Below are positions 26,609-35,340 of a stretch of 64,000 bases of DNA, piece after piece. Each line of letters begins with the position of its first letter. Positions within the stretch are counted from its first letter, which is position 1. The notes below the pieces were generated by a model. The model was not told the origin of the DNA. It searched no databases and worked only from the letters and a program-made list of their open reading frames with translations. This DNA comes from Nitrospirillum sp034653275 (GTDB taxonomy: Bacteria; Pseudomonadota; Alphaproteobacteria; Azospirillales; Azospirillaceae), in contig NZ_JAYEES010000004.1 in NCBI RefSeq assembly GCF_034653275.1, forward strand, positions 372,001 through 436,000, read 5' to 3'. The position numbers and the translations under genes are program-made.

Positions 26609-27529
26609 TCACAGGTAGTTCGCGAGACTCATTTTCTGCGACGCGGCAATAGCCTGCATCGTCGCCTCTAATGACGTCTGTAATGTCGTCACCGTTGTTG
26701 ACACCTCCGCCAGATCGACACTTTTCAAATCGCTGCTTTGTGTGGTGGCGAAGGAATTTATATCGGACAGATGGCTGGATGCCGTCTGTATTCTGGAGGA
26801 TGTGTCGGACAATGTTTGGCCGATGTCGCTCAAGCCGTCGGACGCGTCGTTCACCAGGTCCAGGGCGGTGGTCAGCGTGGTGTCGTCCAGCGGGTTGGTG
26901 TTGCTGATCATGCTGAGCGCCCGCATCAGCTTCTCGATGGACGGGTCGCCGGCGGTGACGCCGTAGCTGACGCTTTGCGTGGAGGACAGGCGCACGGTCG
27001 CCAGGGTGTCGTCGCCGCTGTAATAGCTGGTGTCGGCGCTGCTGGACGATGTCTGCGCGGGGTAGGTGGCACTGTCCACCGACACCGGGGCGTGGTTGGT
27101 GTCGCTGCCGCCGAACAGGTACTGGCCGCCATAGGTGTCGTTCAGGATGGACGCCACGTCGGTCAGCCACCCCGACGCCTCCTCCTGATAGGTCGACCGG
27201 CTGGTCTGGTCGGTCGACATGGCCTCGCTGATGGCCGTCTTCAGGCTGGTGGCGATGCTGGAGATGCTGGTGATGTCGGACGCGATGGCGTCGATCTTGG
27301 TGACGGCGGTGTCGGCGTTGGTGATCAGGGTGCTGGAATAGCTGACCTCGCTTTCCAGGTTGACCAGCAGCTTGACGTTGCCGCCCACGCCGGTGGCGGC
27401 CAGGCCGGCATAGGTGGTGGCCTTGGCGCTGGTGGCCTCCTGCACCTCCGCGCTGTTCAACGCGGATTCGTTCTTCAGCATATATTGGACAAGGGCGGCG
27501 TGCGCGCCGCTGGTCGATATCCGGTTCAT
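26609..27529 (-). CDS. flgL: Flagellar hook-filament junction protein FlgL (HAP3)
   Basis: The 306 residues show the flagellin-like N-terminus of FlgL (MNRISTSGAH, then LKNESALNSAEVQEATSAK) and the family hallmark NDTYGGQYLFGGSDTN near 130. The C-terminal helix ends QAIAASQKMSLANYL. FlgL joins the hook-associated FlgK zone to the filament. It lies 14 bp after flgK. A weak hairpin with arms TTTTCGC/GCGAAAA follows its stop and may separate it from the flagellin promoter. Confidence 0.9.
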   Translation of the reverse strand: MNRISTSGAHAALVQYMLKNESALNSAEVQEATSAKATTYAGLAATGVGGNVKLLVNLESEVSYSSTLITNADTAVTKIDAIASDITSISSIATSLKTAISEAMSTDQTSRSTYQEEASGWLTDVASILNDTYGGQYLFGGSDTNHAPVSVDSATYPAQTSSSSADTSYYSGDDTLATVRLSSTQSVSYGVTAGDPSIEKLMRALSMISNTNPLDDTTLTTALDLVNDASDGLSDIGQTLSDTSSRIQTASSHLSDINSFATTQSSDLKSVDLAEVSTTVTTLQTSLEATMQAIAASQKMSLANYL

Positions 27530-27542
27530 CGGCGGGCCCCTT

Positions 27543-29279
27543 TCAGTTCACCATCTCGATGGTGGCGGTGAACATTTCCTGCAGCGTCGACATGATCTTG
27601 GCCGCCGCCTGGTAGGCCTGCTCCAGGGTCGAGACCATGGCCGTCTCCTCATCCAGGCTGACGCCGGATTGCGAGCTCAGCGCCGTGGTGGCGTCGTCCA
27701 GGCTGGAACTGGCGGTGTCGGCCTTGGTGCTGGCCGTGGCCGCGGCGGTGGCGGCACTACTGATGATGGTGGAGGCGTAGCCCGACAGGGTGGTGGTGGC
27801 CTTGGCCAGGCCGCCGGCGCTGCCGAAGCTCCGTGTGCCGGTGAAGGCGTTTTCCAGCGCCGTGATGGTGCTGACGTCGCCCGAGGTGATGGCCGTGTCG
27901 CCCACCGCCAGGGTGCCGCTGTCCGACAGGGTGCCGGTGGGCAGCAGCGAGCTGTCGGCGGCAAGGCTGCTGTTGACGGCGATGTCGCTGGCGCCGGTGC
28001 CGGTCAGCACGTCGTTCAGCCCGAAATAGAGCGAGGCGCCTTCCTTGTCGGCGCCCACGCTGCTGTCCATCTCGTTCACGGCGATGCCGTCGCTGCTGTC
28101 GGCGGCGGCGATGGTCAGGTGGCCGTCGCTGGTGATGCTGGCGGTGAAATTGCCGCTGGCGTTGATGGTGTCCAGCAGGTCCTGCACCGTGGACACGCCG
28201 CTGAGGTCGACATCCAGGACGGCGGCCGCGTCGTCGTTGCTGTCCACCGCCACCAGGCGCAGGGTGCCCGTCCCCGACAGGCTGTCGCCGGCGCTGACCG
28301 TGGCCGTGCCGGTCAGCGAGGTGGCCGCCGGATAGCTGGTGCCCTGGTTGGACACGGTGTTGACCGTGCTGATGACGGTGCTGGCCAGGTTGTCCAGGCG
28401 GGTTTGCTGGTCCACCAGCGTGTCGTCGCGCAGGGTGATCAGGGCGCCGATGGCGCCGGACTTCACGCTGCCGGTGATGTCGGTGCCGTCCACGCTCAGC
28501 GCGCTGAAGCCCGTGGGGTAGGTCGTGCCGGCGTCGACGCTGGCAGCGGCGGTGTAGCTCAGGGTGTGGGCGGTGCTGCCCACCAGCACCTGGCCGGAGG
28601 AGGTGGACACCTGCATGGCGCCGGTGTCGTCCACCGAATAGCTGACGCCCAGGTAGCTGGACAGGGTCTTCAGCTGGCTGTCGCGCTGATCCTCCAGGTC
28701 GGCGGTGGACTGGCCGGCGGCCTTGGCGGCGACGATCTGCTTGTTCAGGCTGGCGATGGTGGTGATGGCGCTGTTGGCCGCGTCCACATCGCTGGCGATG
28801 TCGCCGTCCGCCTGCGCGCGCAGGCCCTGCACCGTGCTGGACGCCTCGCTGATGGTGCTGGCCATGGTTTCCAGCGCCGTGACGGTCGAGGCCTTGTCCG
28901 TGTCGGTGCCGTTGCCCGACGCCAGCGTGGACAGGTCGCTGGTCACGCTGTCGATGACATCGGCGATGGACGTGCTGCCCGACACGGTGCCATAGGCGAC
29001 GTCGACGTCCGCCATGTAGCTGCTGAGCGTGTTGGCCTGGCTGTCGGCCGAGGTCGCGGACACCACCTGGCGCAGCAGGTATTGATCCACATCGCGCGTG
29101 ACGCTGCTGACGCTGACCCCGGACGCCTGGCCGTTGACGGTGACGGCCGTCTGGTTGGCCGTCTTCTTGGTGTAGCCGTCGGTGCTGACGTTGGCGGTGT
29201 TGGCGCTGGTGACGGTGATGGCCGTCTGCGTCGCCGTCAGGGCGGATTGGGCGATGGATCCCGCGGTGCGAAGCGACAT
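27543..29279 (-). CDS. flgK: Flagellar hook-associated protein FlgK (HAP1)
   Basis: The 578 residues carry the rod/hook N-terminal motif (SALTATQTAITVTSANTANVSTDGYTKK, which includes the conserved ANxxTxGYT) and the FlgK segments SLNKQIVAA and DLEDQRDSQLKTLSSYLGV near 200. The C-terminal helix has EETAMVSTLEQAYQAAAKIMST, typical of hook-type axial proteins. It forms the junction between hook and filament. No cysteine is present. It is co-transcribed with flgL and the two small genes upstream. Confidence 0.93.
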   Translation of the reverse strand: MSLRTAGSIAQSALTATQTAITVTSANTANVSTDGYTKKTANQTAVTVNGQASGVSVSSVTRDVDQYLLRQVVSATSADSQANTLSSYMADVDVAYGTVSGSTSIADVIDSVTSDLSTLASGNGTDTDKASTVTALETMASTISEASSTVQGLRAQADGDIASDVDAANSAITTIASLNKQIVAAKAAGQSTADLEDQRDSQLKTLSSYLGVSYSVDDTGAMQVSTSSGQVLVGSTAHTLSYTAAASVDAGTTYPTGFSALSVDGTDITGSVKSGAIGALITLRDDTLVDQQTRLDNLASTVISTVNTVSNQGTSYPAATSLTGTATVSAGDSLSGTGTLRLVAVDSNDDAAAVLDVDLSGVSTVQDLLDTINASGNFTASITSDGHLTIAAADSSDGIAVNEMDSSVGADKEGASLYFGLNDVLTGTGASDIAVNSSLAADSSLLPTGTLSDSGTLAVGDTAITSGDVSTITALENAFTGTRSFGSAGGLAKATTTLSGYASTIISSAATAAATASTKADTASSSLDDATTALSSQSGVSLDEETAMVSTLEQAYQAAAKIMSTLQEMFTATIEMVN

Positions 29280-29292
29280 GGGGAGCGTCCTT

Positions 29293-29820
29293 TCAGGCGG
29301 TCAGCTGCACGCAGTGGCGCGCCTGGTGGCTGTCGACGCGCACCTGGCGGCCCCGCGCCGGGTAGTAGCCGCGCACGTCCCGCGCCCGTTCCCGCGTCAC
29401 GTGCAGCAAGCCCTGCAGGCGCGAGCGCCGGCCCTTCAGCTCCGCCGCCATGCCGGCCTGCAGGGCGGCCATCTCGTCCATCAGGCCCTGCAGCTGCGGC
29501 GCCCAGTGGCGGCCGGTGGCGGCGCGGCCCGGGCCGCCCTTCTGGGCCGCCACCTGGGACAGGGTCACGCGGGCCACGGCCTCCGCCTCGCGCAGGTGCT
29601 TCAGCGCCATGTACATCGCGCGCCGCCGCTCCAGGCTGGCCTCCGGCTGGCTGGCCGCGGCCTGGAAGGCGGCGAAGGCCTCCATCAGCGCCACCGGAAA
29701 CTGCGTGCCGCCGGGCGGCGGCGCCGGCAGGACGGGGACGGCCTCCGGCGCCGGTTCCGCCACGGTGATGACGGGCTCGGGCGCCGGCGTGGCGAACAGG
29801 CGGGAGAGGAAGCTGGTCAT
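29293..29820 (-). CDS. Flagellar-cluster protein of unknown function
   Basis: The 175 residues lie between flgE and flgK. A Pro-rich N-terminal third (APAPEPVITVAEPAPEA) precedes a helical region rich in Ala, Arg and Gln (LMEAFAAFQAAASQPEASLERRR, then LQGLMDEMAALQAGM). The start ATG overlaps the previous gene's stop (29817-29820). The position immediately before flgK/flgL and the helical character fit a FlgN-like export chaperone or a flagellar regulator, but no family is recognised. Confidence 0.65.
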   Translation of the reverse strand: MTSFLSRLFATPAPEPVITVAEPAPEAVPVLPAPPPGGTQFPVALMEAFAAFQAAASQPEASLERRRAMYMALKHLREAEAVARVTLSQVAAQKGGPGRAATGRHWAPQLQGLMDEMAALQAGMAAELKGRRSRLQGLLHVTRERARDVRGYYPARGRQVRVDSHQARHCVQLTA

Positions 29821-30176
29821 CGCGCACCCCGGCGGTAGGAAGGCAGGTAGGCGTTGTTGAGCGCCCGCGAATAGAGCGTCAGGGCCCGGGCCCGCTGCTG
29901 TTGCACTTCGATCAGGGGGCGCAGCTCGGCCAGGGCCGTTTCCAGCCGTTCCTGGTAGCGGGTCAGGTCGTCGATCAGGGCCAGCTGCGCGGCGCGGCGG
30001 ATATGACCGCCCACCCGCACGCCGGGCGTGAGGGCGGAGCGCACGGCGGCGTTCAGCCGCTTGCCCTCGCGCAACAGCCGGTCCAGCCGCGTGGGGTCGA
30101 AGACGGCGGGGCCGGCGGGGGCCGGCGCTTCTATCGACTGGGCCGACTGGACGATGAGGGGGAGGTGCTGGTTCAT
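29817..30176 (-). CDS. Small helical flagellar-cluster protein, FlgN-like candidate
   Basis: The 119-residue protein is dominated by helices: FDPTRLDRLLREGKRL, LTRYQERLETALAELRPLIEVQQQ and RALTLYSRALNNAYLPSY. It lies 12 bp after flgE and overlaps the next gene by 4 bp. Its size and heptad-like helices resemble FlgN-type chaperones for FlgK and FlgL, which often sit next to those genes. This is inference from position and composition. The C-terminal YLPSYRRGAR may be flexible. Confidence 0.65.
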   Translation of the reverse strand: MNQHLPLIVQSAQSIEAPAPAGPAVFDPTRLDRLLREGKRLNAAVRSALTPGVRVGGHIRRAAQLALIDDLTRYQERLETALAELRPLIEVQQQRARALTLYSRALNNAYLPSYRRGAR

Positions 30177-30188
30177 GGCGCGTCCCCC

Positions 30189-31460
30189 TTACCGCTTGGC
30201 CTGAAGCAGGGTGTCCATCATGTCCTGCGCGGTGGAGACCACCTTGGCGGCAGCCGAGTAGGCCTGCTGCGCGTAGATCATGCGGCTCAGCTCGTCCGAC
30301 ACGTCGACGTTGGAGCTTTCCAGCGACTTGGACTCGATGGTGCCGGCGCCGTCGCTGCCCGCCTCCTTCAGGGAGTAGGTGCCCGACGCCGTGGACTGGG
30401 CGTAGGTCTGGCCGGACACGGCGGTCAGGCCGTCGGCGTTGGCGAAGGTGGCCACCGGGATCTTGTAGACCGTCTTGGACTGGCCGTTGTCGAAGTTGGC
30501 GACGACGCTGCCGTCCGTGCCGATGTCCACGCTGGTCAGCGTGCCCTTGGCGTAGCCGTCCTGCTTGGGCGTGCCGGTGGTGGTGATGGCGGGGGTGGTG
30601 GACCCGCTGGCGTACTGGGTGATCGACCCGCTGCCGCCGTTCTCGCCATAGTCCAGGGTGATGGTGCTGTCGGTGGCGCCGCTGCTCCACCCCGTGATGC
30701 TCAGCTGCATGTCGGTGGTGGGGGAGGCCAGCGAGCCGTCGCTGTTGAACACCAGGCTGACGGGCGTGCCGCTGGTGGTGCCGGTGACCGTGGACCCGTC
30801 GGTGCTGGACACGGGGTTGGACGCGTCCAGCTCCCACGTGTTGGTGCCGGTCTTGGTCCAGGTCATGGTGACCGTGCTGCTGTTGCCCAGGCTGTCGTAC
30901 ACCTCGGTGTCGGTGGTGTAGCTGCTGCCCACCGTGGCGTCGGACGGCAGGTTCAGGCTGCTGGTCACCTTGCTGGTCGCCTTGGGCGAGCCGGAGATGT
31001 CGTCCAGGTTGATCTTTTCCAGGCTGGCCGTGTCGCTGCGGTTGGTGGCTAGGATGTTGCCGCTGTCGTCCGTGGCCCAGCCTTCCAGGTAGAAGCCCTC
31101 GGTGTTCACCAGATAACCGCTGTTGTCCTCGCTGAAGCTGCCGTCGCGGGTGTAGTAGGCCTGGGTGCTGCTGCCGTCGTTGACCACGAACATGCCGTCG
31201 CCATCCAGCGCCAGGTTGGTGGTGACGTCGGTGGAGGTGATGTCGCCCTGGCTGCTGACCGTCTGCGTCGTGCCGGCGATGACGCCGCCATAGTCGGCCG
31301 AGCTGGTCTGGCTGTCGGTGAGCAGGGCGGTGAACGAGGTGTCGGTCGCCTTGTAGCCCGTGCTGGACGAGTTGGAGATGTTGCTGGAGATGGAGGTGAA
31401 CGCCTTGGACTGGGCGTACAGGGCCGAGGTGGCGGTGTTCAGGGCGCTGAAGATGCTCAT
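30189..31460 (-). CDS. flgE: Flagellar hook protein FlgE
   Basis: The 423 residues have the N-terminal axial motif (SALYAQSKAFTSISSNISNSSSTGYKAT), the hook signature LALDGDGMFVVNDG near 84, YTRDGSFSEDNSGYLVN near 107, and the C-terminal LESSNVDVSDELSRMIYAQQAYSAAAKVV. It builds the flexible hook. The central region is Ser/Thr/Gly-rich. It follows flgD by 61 bp on the same strand. No cysteine is present, as in other exported flagellar proteins here. Confidence 0.95.
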   Translation of the reverse strand: MSIFSALNTATSALYAQSKAFTSISSNISNSSSTGYKATDTSFTALLTDSQTSSADYGGVIAGTTQTVSSQGDITSTDVTTNLALDGDGMFVVNDGSSTQAYYTRDGSFSEDNSGYLVNTEGFYLEGWATDDSGNILATNRSDTASLEKINLDDISGSPKATSKVTSSLNLPSDATVGSSYTTDTEVYDSLGNSSTVTMTWTKTGTNTWELDASNPVSSTDGSTVTGTTSGTPVSLVFNSDGSLASPTTDMQLSITGWSSGATDSTITLDYGENGGSGSITQYASGSTTPAITTTGTPKQDGYAKGTLTSVDIGTDGSVVANFDNGQSKTVYKIPVATFANADGLTAVSGQTYAQSTASGTYSLKEAGSDGAGTIESKSLESSNVDVSDELSRMIYAQQAYSAAAKVVSTAQDMMDTLLQAKR

Positions 31461-31521
31461 TGCCGTGTTTCCTTGCGGGCGAGGCGGCGGTGCGGCCGGC
31501 GACTGGGAAAGTCCTTGTGGA

Positions 31522-32187
31522 TCAAAGGATTGACGTCACGTCGTCCATGGCGATCTCGTAACTTCCCAGTGTCAGCTTGGCCGTGCCGGTGGAGGTGTCG
31601 ACGCCCGTGACCTTGCCGACGCCATAGGCGCTGACGCTGCTGGCGGCGTTGTCGGTGGTGGCGGTGATGGACAGGGTGTAGGTGCCCGAGGTGGCGGTGC
31701 CGCCATCCGTCTCGGTGCCCTTCCAGGTGATGTAGTTGGTGCCGGCGCTGGTGCCGCCCGTGCCGGAGTAGACGACGTTGCCGCTGCTGTCGCTGACCGT
31801 GTAGCTGACGCTGTCGGCGTCGGACGGCAGGGTGTAGCTCCAGATGGCGGAGCCGTCCTGCATGGGCGCCTGGTCGCTGTCGGTCGACACCGTCTGGCCC
31901 AGGTAACTGTAGGCCGGATAGCTGCCGGTGAAGCTGCTGAGCGAGCTGCTGATACCTTCCAGCAGGGTGTTGGACGCCTGCTGCGCCTCCAGGCTGGACA
32001 TCTGCACCAGCTGGGTGGTGAAGGTGCTGGTATCCATGGGGCTGGTCGGATCCTGCGTCTGCAGCTCCTTCAGCAGCAGCGTCAGCATGGTGGTGAAGTC
32101 GCCCAGCGAGCTGGTGGACGAAGAGGACGAGGTGGTCCCCGTCGTGCTGGCGCTGCTGCTGGAACTGGTGCTGCCGACCGTCGTCAT
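31522..32187 (-). CDS. flgD: Flagellar hook assembly (cap) protein FlgD
   Basis: The 221 residues comprise a Ser/Thr-rich tail (1-30) and the conserved FlgD N-core (FTTMLTLLLKELQTQDPTSPMD near 32, then FTTQLVQMSSLEAQQ). A Fn3/tudor-like C-terminal scaffold follows with ITWKGTETDGGTATSGTYTLSI near 165. It caps the growing hook. It is the first gene of the minus-strand cluster. The start at 32187 has GGAAAGG 7 nt upstream and the shared flagellar motif 73 bp upstream. Confidence 0.93.
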   Translation of the reverse strand: MTTVGSTSSSSSASTTGTTSSSSSTSSLGDFTTMLTLLLKELQTQDPTSPMDTSTFTTQLVQMSSLEAQQASNTLLEGISSSLSSFTGSYPAYSYLGQTVSTDSDQAPMQDGSAIWSYTLPSDADSVSYTVSDSSGNVVYSGTGGTSAGTNYITWKGTETDGGTATSGTYTLSITATTDNAASSVSAYGVGKVTGVDTSTGTAKLTLGSYEIAMDDVTSIL

Positions 32188-32642
32188 GATCCGACCTTTC
32201 CCTCTTCGCCGCTTCCCCGGATCCTGGAATGGGACCTCGGGCCGGAATTGGCTTTCGATCGGTTCAACGCCGGCCTTCACAGAAGCGGGCGCACTATTTT
32301 TGATGGTTCCAAAAAAAAGTTCCGAGCCGGGAAGTCGTCGCCCGGCTTATATGCTTCCAGGCCGTTTGCTTAATCTCGAGCGTGAAGACTTCGAGTATTT
32401 GAGTGGGCAAAATTTTACTGGTCATGTATTGCCGATCGGCAGTTTCTTCCTAGCGGGGCCATCATTCTCACGGCGGACGTTCGCAAAAATGGCGGAAATC
32501 CTGGGGTTTTCGGATCCGGCTTTTGTCGGGACGCCCGGCAGATTTTGCCCACCCGTGCCGGGGCCCGCCCGACTTCCAGGGTCCGCGACGGCTTGCCGGC
32601 CGCCGCGCGTGAGGGGAGGGGCATGGAGGATGAGGGGGCGGC
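32188..32642. other. Divergent intergenic region between flgD and the TPR-glycosyltransferase
   Basis: This 455-bp region holds the flgD promoter motif (32260-32300), followed by AT-rich sequence (32295-32450) that stands out from the genome. The promoter of the plus-strand TPR-glycosyltransferase gene is expected here too. No convincing gene was found; short frames on either strand lack recognisable products. Confidence 0.45.
32260..32300 (-). promoter_or_regulatory. Flagellar promoter-like motif, flgD copy
   Basis: On the minus strand this reads AAAAATAGTGCGCCCGCTT, 14 nt, then GTTGAACCG, ending 73 bp before the flgD start. Both blocks and the spacer length match the copy before the flagellin gene (26540-26580), while the spacer sequences differ. 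This indicates selection on the two blocks and their distance. Confidence 0.6.
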
Positions 32643-34334
32643 ATGCCTGAAAACCTGACACGACCGCGCCCCGATGAGGGGGGCGGCGACACCCTAGCGA
32701 TGGGGGACGACCCGTCCCTGGCCGCGGCGGCGTCCCTGCTGGGGGCGGGGCGGGCGGACGCGGCCTGGGTGTTGTGCCGTCCGGCGCTGGCGGCGGGCGC
32801 GCGCACGCCCCGCTGGCTGGCGCTGGCCGGCCGCGTGCTGCTGGCGCTGGACCGGCCGGCGGAGGCGGAACCGGTGCTGGCCCTGGCCGCCGGCACCGCG
32901 CGGCCGGGTGAGGCGGCGGACCTGGGCCTGTTCACCCTGTGGGGCGTGGCGCTGCGCCGCCTGGGCCGCGTGCCGCAGGCGGAGCCGGTGCTGCGCATGG
33001 CCCTGCGCCTGTCGCCCGGGGACGCTGTGTGCCACAGCAACCTGGCGGCGGTGCTGCGCGCGCTGGACCGGCTGGCGGAGGCGGAGGACGCCGCCCGCGC
33101 CGCGCTGGCCCTGGACCCCGGCCTGGTCAACGGCCACGTCAACCTGGCCTCCATCCTCATGGCCCAAGGCCGCCCCCGCCTGGCGCTGGACGCCAGCCAC
33201 CGGGCCCTGGCGGCCGAGCCGACACAGGCGGAGGCGCTGTACACCCGGGCCGCCGCCTTGCAGGCGCTGGGCGACCTGAACGGCGCCGCCCAGGCCTGGG
33301 CGGCCGGCGTGCGGGCCCATCCCACCGATGCCCGCCTGGCCTTTGGCCGGGCCAACCTGGACCTGGCGCGCGGCGATCTGACCGCCGGCTGGGCCGGCTA
33401 TGACGCCCGCCTGGCCGCGGAGCCGCAGCGCTTCCGCGCCGTTCCCAAGCTGCCGGCCTGGCGGGGTCAGCGCCTGGACGGGCCCCTGCTGATCTGGCGC
33501 GAACAGGGCCTGGGGGATGAGCTGATGTTCGCGACCTGCTACGCCGCCGCGATCACGGCCGCCGGATCGGCGGTGGTGCGCTGCGACCCGCGCCTGGTGG
33601 GCCTGTTCAGCCGGGCTTTTCCCGACGCCCGGGTGGTGGCGGAGGCGCGGGATGCGGCGCCAGCCCCGGCGGAAGGCCGTGCCGTGGCCCAGGCGGCGGC
33701 GGGCTCCTTGCCCGGCCTGCTGCGCGGCCACCTGGCGGATTTCATGGGGCCGGCGGGCTATCTGCGGGCGCGGGACGATCTGGGGACCCACTGGCGGCGG
33801 CGCCTGGCGGATCTGGACGGGGATGGTGCGCGCACCCTGAAGGTGGGCCTGTGCTGGCGCAGCGGCCTGGCGATCGAAAGCCGCGCCGGCCGGCAGTCGG
33901 ACCTGGCGGATTGGGCGCCGCTGCTGAGCCTGCCGGGCGTCACCGTCGTCACCCTGATGTACGGTGACACCGAAGGCGAGCGGGCGGCCCTGGGCCCCAT
34001 GGCGCCGCGCCATTTCCCCGAGCTGGACCAGCGCGACGACCTGGACGGGCTGGCGGCCCTGCTCTCCTGCCTGGACCTGGTGGTCACGGCACCCACCGCC
34101 ACGGGTGAACTGGCCGGCGCCTTGGGCGTGCCCGTCTGGCGCCTGGCGGGGGAACTGGACGTCACCTGCCTGGGCACGGGCGCGCGGCCCTGGTTTCCCA
34201 CCATGCGCGTCTTCCGCGCCGGGCCCCGCGACCGCCGGGACGTCATCCGCGACATGGCGAACGGGATGGCGGCATTCCAAAACGCGGGCATGACAAAACG
34301 CGCCCAGGCCAGTGATGGCGAGGGCGCGTTTTGA
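32643..34334 (+). CDS. TPR-glycosyltransferase next to the flagellar cluster, FlmG-like
   Basis: The 563 residues contain about six TPR units (roughly residues 25-250; SNLAAVLRALDRLAEAEDAARAALALDP is one, given here in part) and a GT-B-like C-terminal half. The latter has WREQGLGDELMFATCY near 280, VGLCWRSGL near 400 and TAPTATGELAGALGVPVW near 480. Caulobacter FlmG, a flagellin glycosyltransferase, has the same order of domains. Position beside flagellin genes makes a flagellin target likely. It differs from the 6-8 kb homologue in length and in TPR number. The coding end overlaps a terminator. Confidence 0.82.
   Translation: MPENLTRPRPDEGGGDTLAMGDDPSLAAAASLLGAGRADAAWVLCRPALAAGARTPRWLALAGRVLLALDRPAEAEPVLALAAGTARPGEAADLGLFTLWGVALRRLGRVPQAEPVLRMALRLSPGDAVCHSNLAAVLRALDRLAEAEDAARAALALDPGLVNGHVNLASILMAQGRPRLALDASHRALAAEPTQAEALYTRAAALQALGDLNGAAQAWAAGVRAHPTDARLAFGRANLDLARGDLTAGWAGYDARLAAEPQRFRAVPKLPAWRGQRLDGPLLIWREQGLGDELMFATCYAAAITAAGSAVVRCDPRLVGLFSRAFPDARVVAEARDAAPAPAEGRAVAQAAAGSLPGLLRGHLADFMGPAGYLRARDDLGTHWRRRLADLDGDGARTLKVGLCWRSGLAIESRAGRQSDLADWAPLLSLPGVTVVTLMYGDTEGERAALGPMAPRHFPELDQRDDLDGLAALLSCLDLVVTAPTATGELAGALGVPVWRLAGELDVTCLGTGARPWFPTMRVFRAGPRDRRDVIRDMANGMAAFQNAGMTKRAQASDGEGAF
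34295..34332. terminator. Strong terminator embedded in the 3' coding end
   Basis: AAAACGCGCCC (34295-34305) and GGGCGCGTTTT (34322-34332) form a perfect 11-bp stem that ends in a T-run on both strands. It includes the last codons and touches the stop (34332-34334) of the TPR-glycosyltransferase. It is shared with the convergent marR gene ending at 34345. Confidence 0.8.
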
Positions 34335-34344
34335 CGGCGTGCGC

Positions 34345-34935
34345 TCAGGACGCGTGGCGCAGGGCGTGCGGCCGGTCGGCGTAGGGGCGCACATGCTCCG
34401 CCCGGCGGGACCGGTCGCGGATGATGCGCAGGGCCTCCAGCAGGGTGCGGCGCTGGTGGCTGTCCAGGTCGGCCAGCAGCAGGTCGTTCACCGCCTGACG
34501 CAGCGGCTGCAGCCGGCGCAGCACGGCCAAGCCTTCCGGCGTGGCGGACAGGAGCTTGCGGCGGCGGTCGCTGGGGTCGTCCTCCTGCCGGATCAGGCCC
34601 TTGCGCAGCAGTTCCGTCACCGTGGCGCTGATGTGCGGGCGGGACAGGCCGCGGGCGGCGGCGATCTCGGACGAGAAGATGCAGGCCGGGCGGCCCCCCT
34701 GGCGATCCAGGTCGGCGCCGGCGTAGGCGTCGGCATGCGGGTCGTTGGCCGGCTGGGTGGGGCCGTCGTTGAAGTTGCGGTCACCCGCCACGTTCATCAG
34801 CACGGTCCACTGCGGCGCCGTCAGTCCGGCCTCTTCCAGCAGGGGCTCGCTGTGGCGCACCAGGGCGTTGGCCACGTCGATGACGCACAGCGCGATGGCG
34901 TCTTCGGCGCGGAAATGGGCAAGGGCGTCGGGCAT
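34345..34935 (-). CDS. MarR-family transcriptional regulator
   Basis: The 196 residues form a MarR winged helix protein: LTAPQWTVLMNVA near 38, recognition helix SRPHISATVTELLRKGLI near 100, and wing DPSDRRRKLLSATPEG. An insert of about 30 residues (residues 53-85, rich in Asp and Pro) splits the region before the recognition helix and is unusual. The start at 34935 has GGGGG about 9 nt upstream. Target genes are unknown. The gene runs convergently to the TPR-glycosyltransferase. Confidence 0.85.
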   Translation of the reverse strand: MPDALAHFRAEDAIALCVIDVANALVRHSEPLLEEAGLTAPQWTVLMNVAGDRNFNDGPTQPANDPHADAYAGADLDRQGGRPACIFSSEIAAARGLSRPHISATVTELLRKGLIRQEDDPSDRRRKLLSATPEGLAVLRRLQPLRQAVNDLLLADLDSHQRRTLLEALRIIRDRSRRAEHVRPYADRPHALRHAS

Positions 34936-35052
34936 GGAATGGAACCCCCACATAACTGTTTTCACGCCCCCACCATGATCCCTCCGACCCACCCCGGCAT
35001 TGACCAGGATCAATCGCGCGCCGCCTTATCCGAAGGGAGGGGTTCAAAACGA

Positions 35053-35085
35053 AACGGGCGGCCATCCCAGGGGTGGCCGCCCGTT
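35053..35085 (-). terminator. Terminator of the cold-shock gene
   Basis: AACGGGCGGCCA (35053-35064) and TGGCCGCCCGTT (35074-35085) form a perfect 12-bp stem with a 9-nt loop. It is followed on the minus strand by TCGTTTTG. It lies 46 bp past the cold-shock gene stop. Confidence 0.8.
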
Positions 35086-35130
35086 CTGAAATCAACCGTG
35101 CGCGGCGGCCCGAAGGCCCCCGCGTGGGGA

Positions 35131-35340
35131 TCACAGCGTGCGCAGGTTACCGGCGGCCGACTTGCCCTTGCGGGGGTCGTGCTGCAGGTCGAAGCTGACC
35201 TTCTGGCCTTCGTTCAGCGAGCGCAGGCCCGCCTGTTCGACGGCGCTGATGTGCACGAACACGTCGGCGGTGCCATCCTCCGGCTGGATGAAGCCGTAAC
35301 CCTTGGTGCTGTTGAACCACTTAACGGTGCCGATAGACAT
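35131..35340 (-). CDS. Cold-shock domain protein (CspA family)
   Basis: The 69-residue OB-fold protein has the RNP1 motif KGYGFIQPE (residues 13-21) and the RNP2 motif DVFVHISAV (residues 26-34). Such proteins bind single-stranded RNA and act as RNA chaperones. The C-terminal RKGKSAAGNLRTL matches common alphaproteobacterial forms. It has GGAGACACC before the start. The region of about 300 bp upstream may include a long structured leader, as is common for csp genes, though none was proven here. Confidence 0.94.
   Translation of the reverse strand: MSIGTVKWFNSTKGYGFIQPEDGTADVFVHISAVEQAGLRSLNEGQKVSFDLQHDPRKGKSAAGNLRTL

Noticed and set aside
27414..29768. Long plus-strand frame antisense to flgK
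   Set aside because: It has repetitive Gly/Ala/His/Gln content and no conserved motif; flgK on the minus strand is unambiguous.
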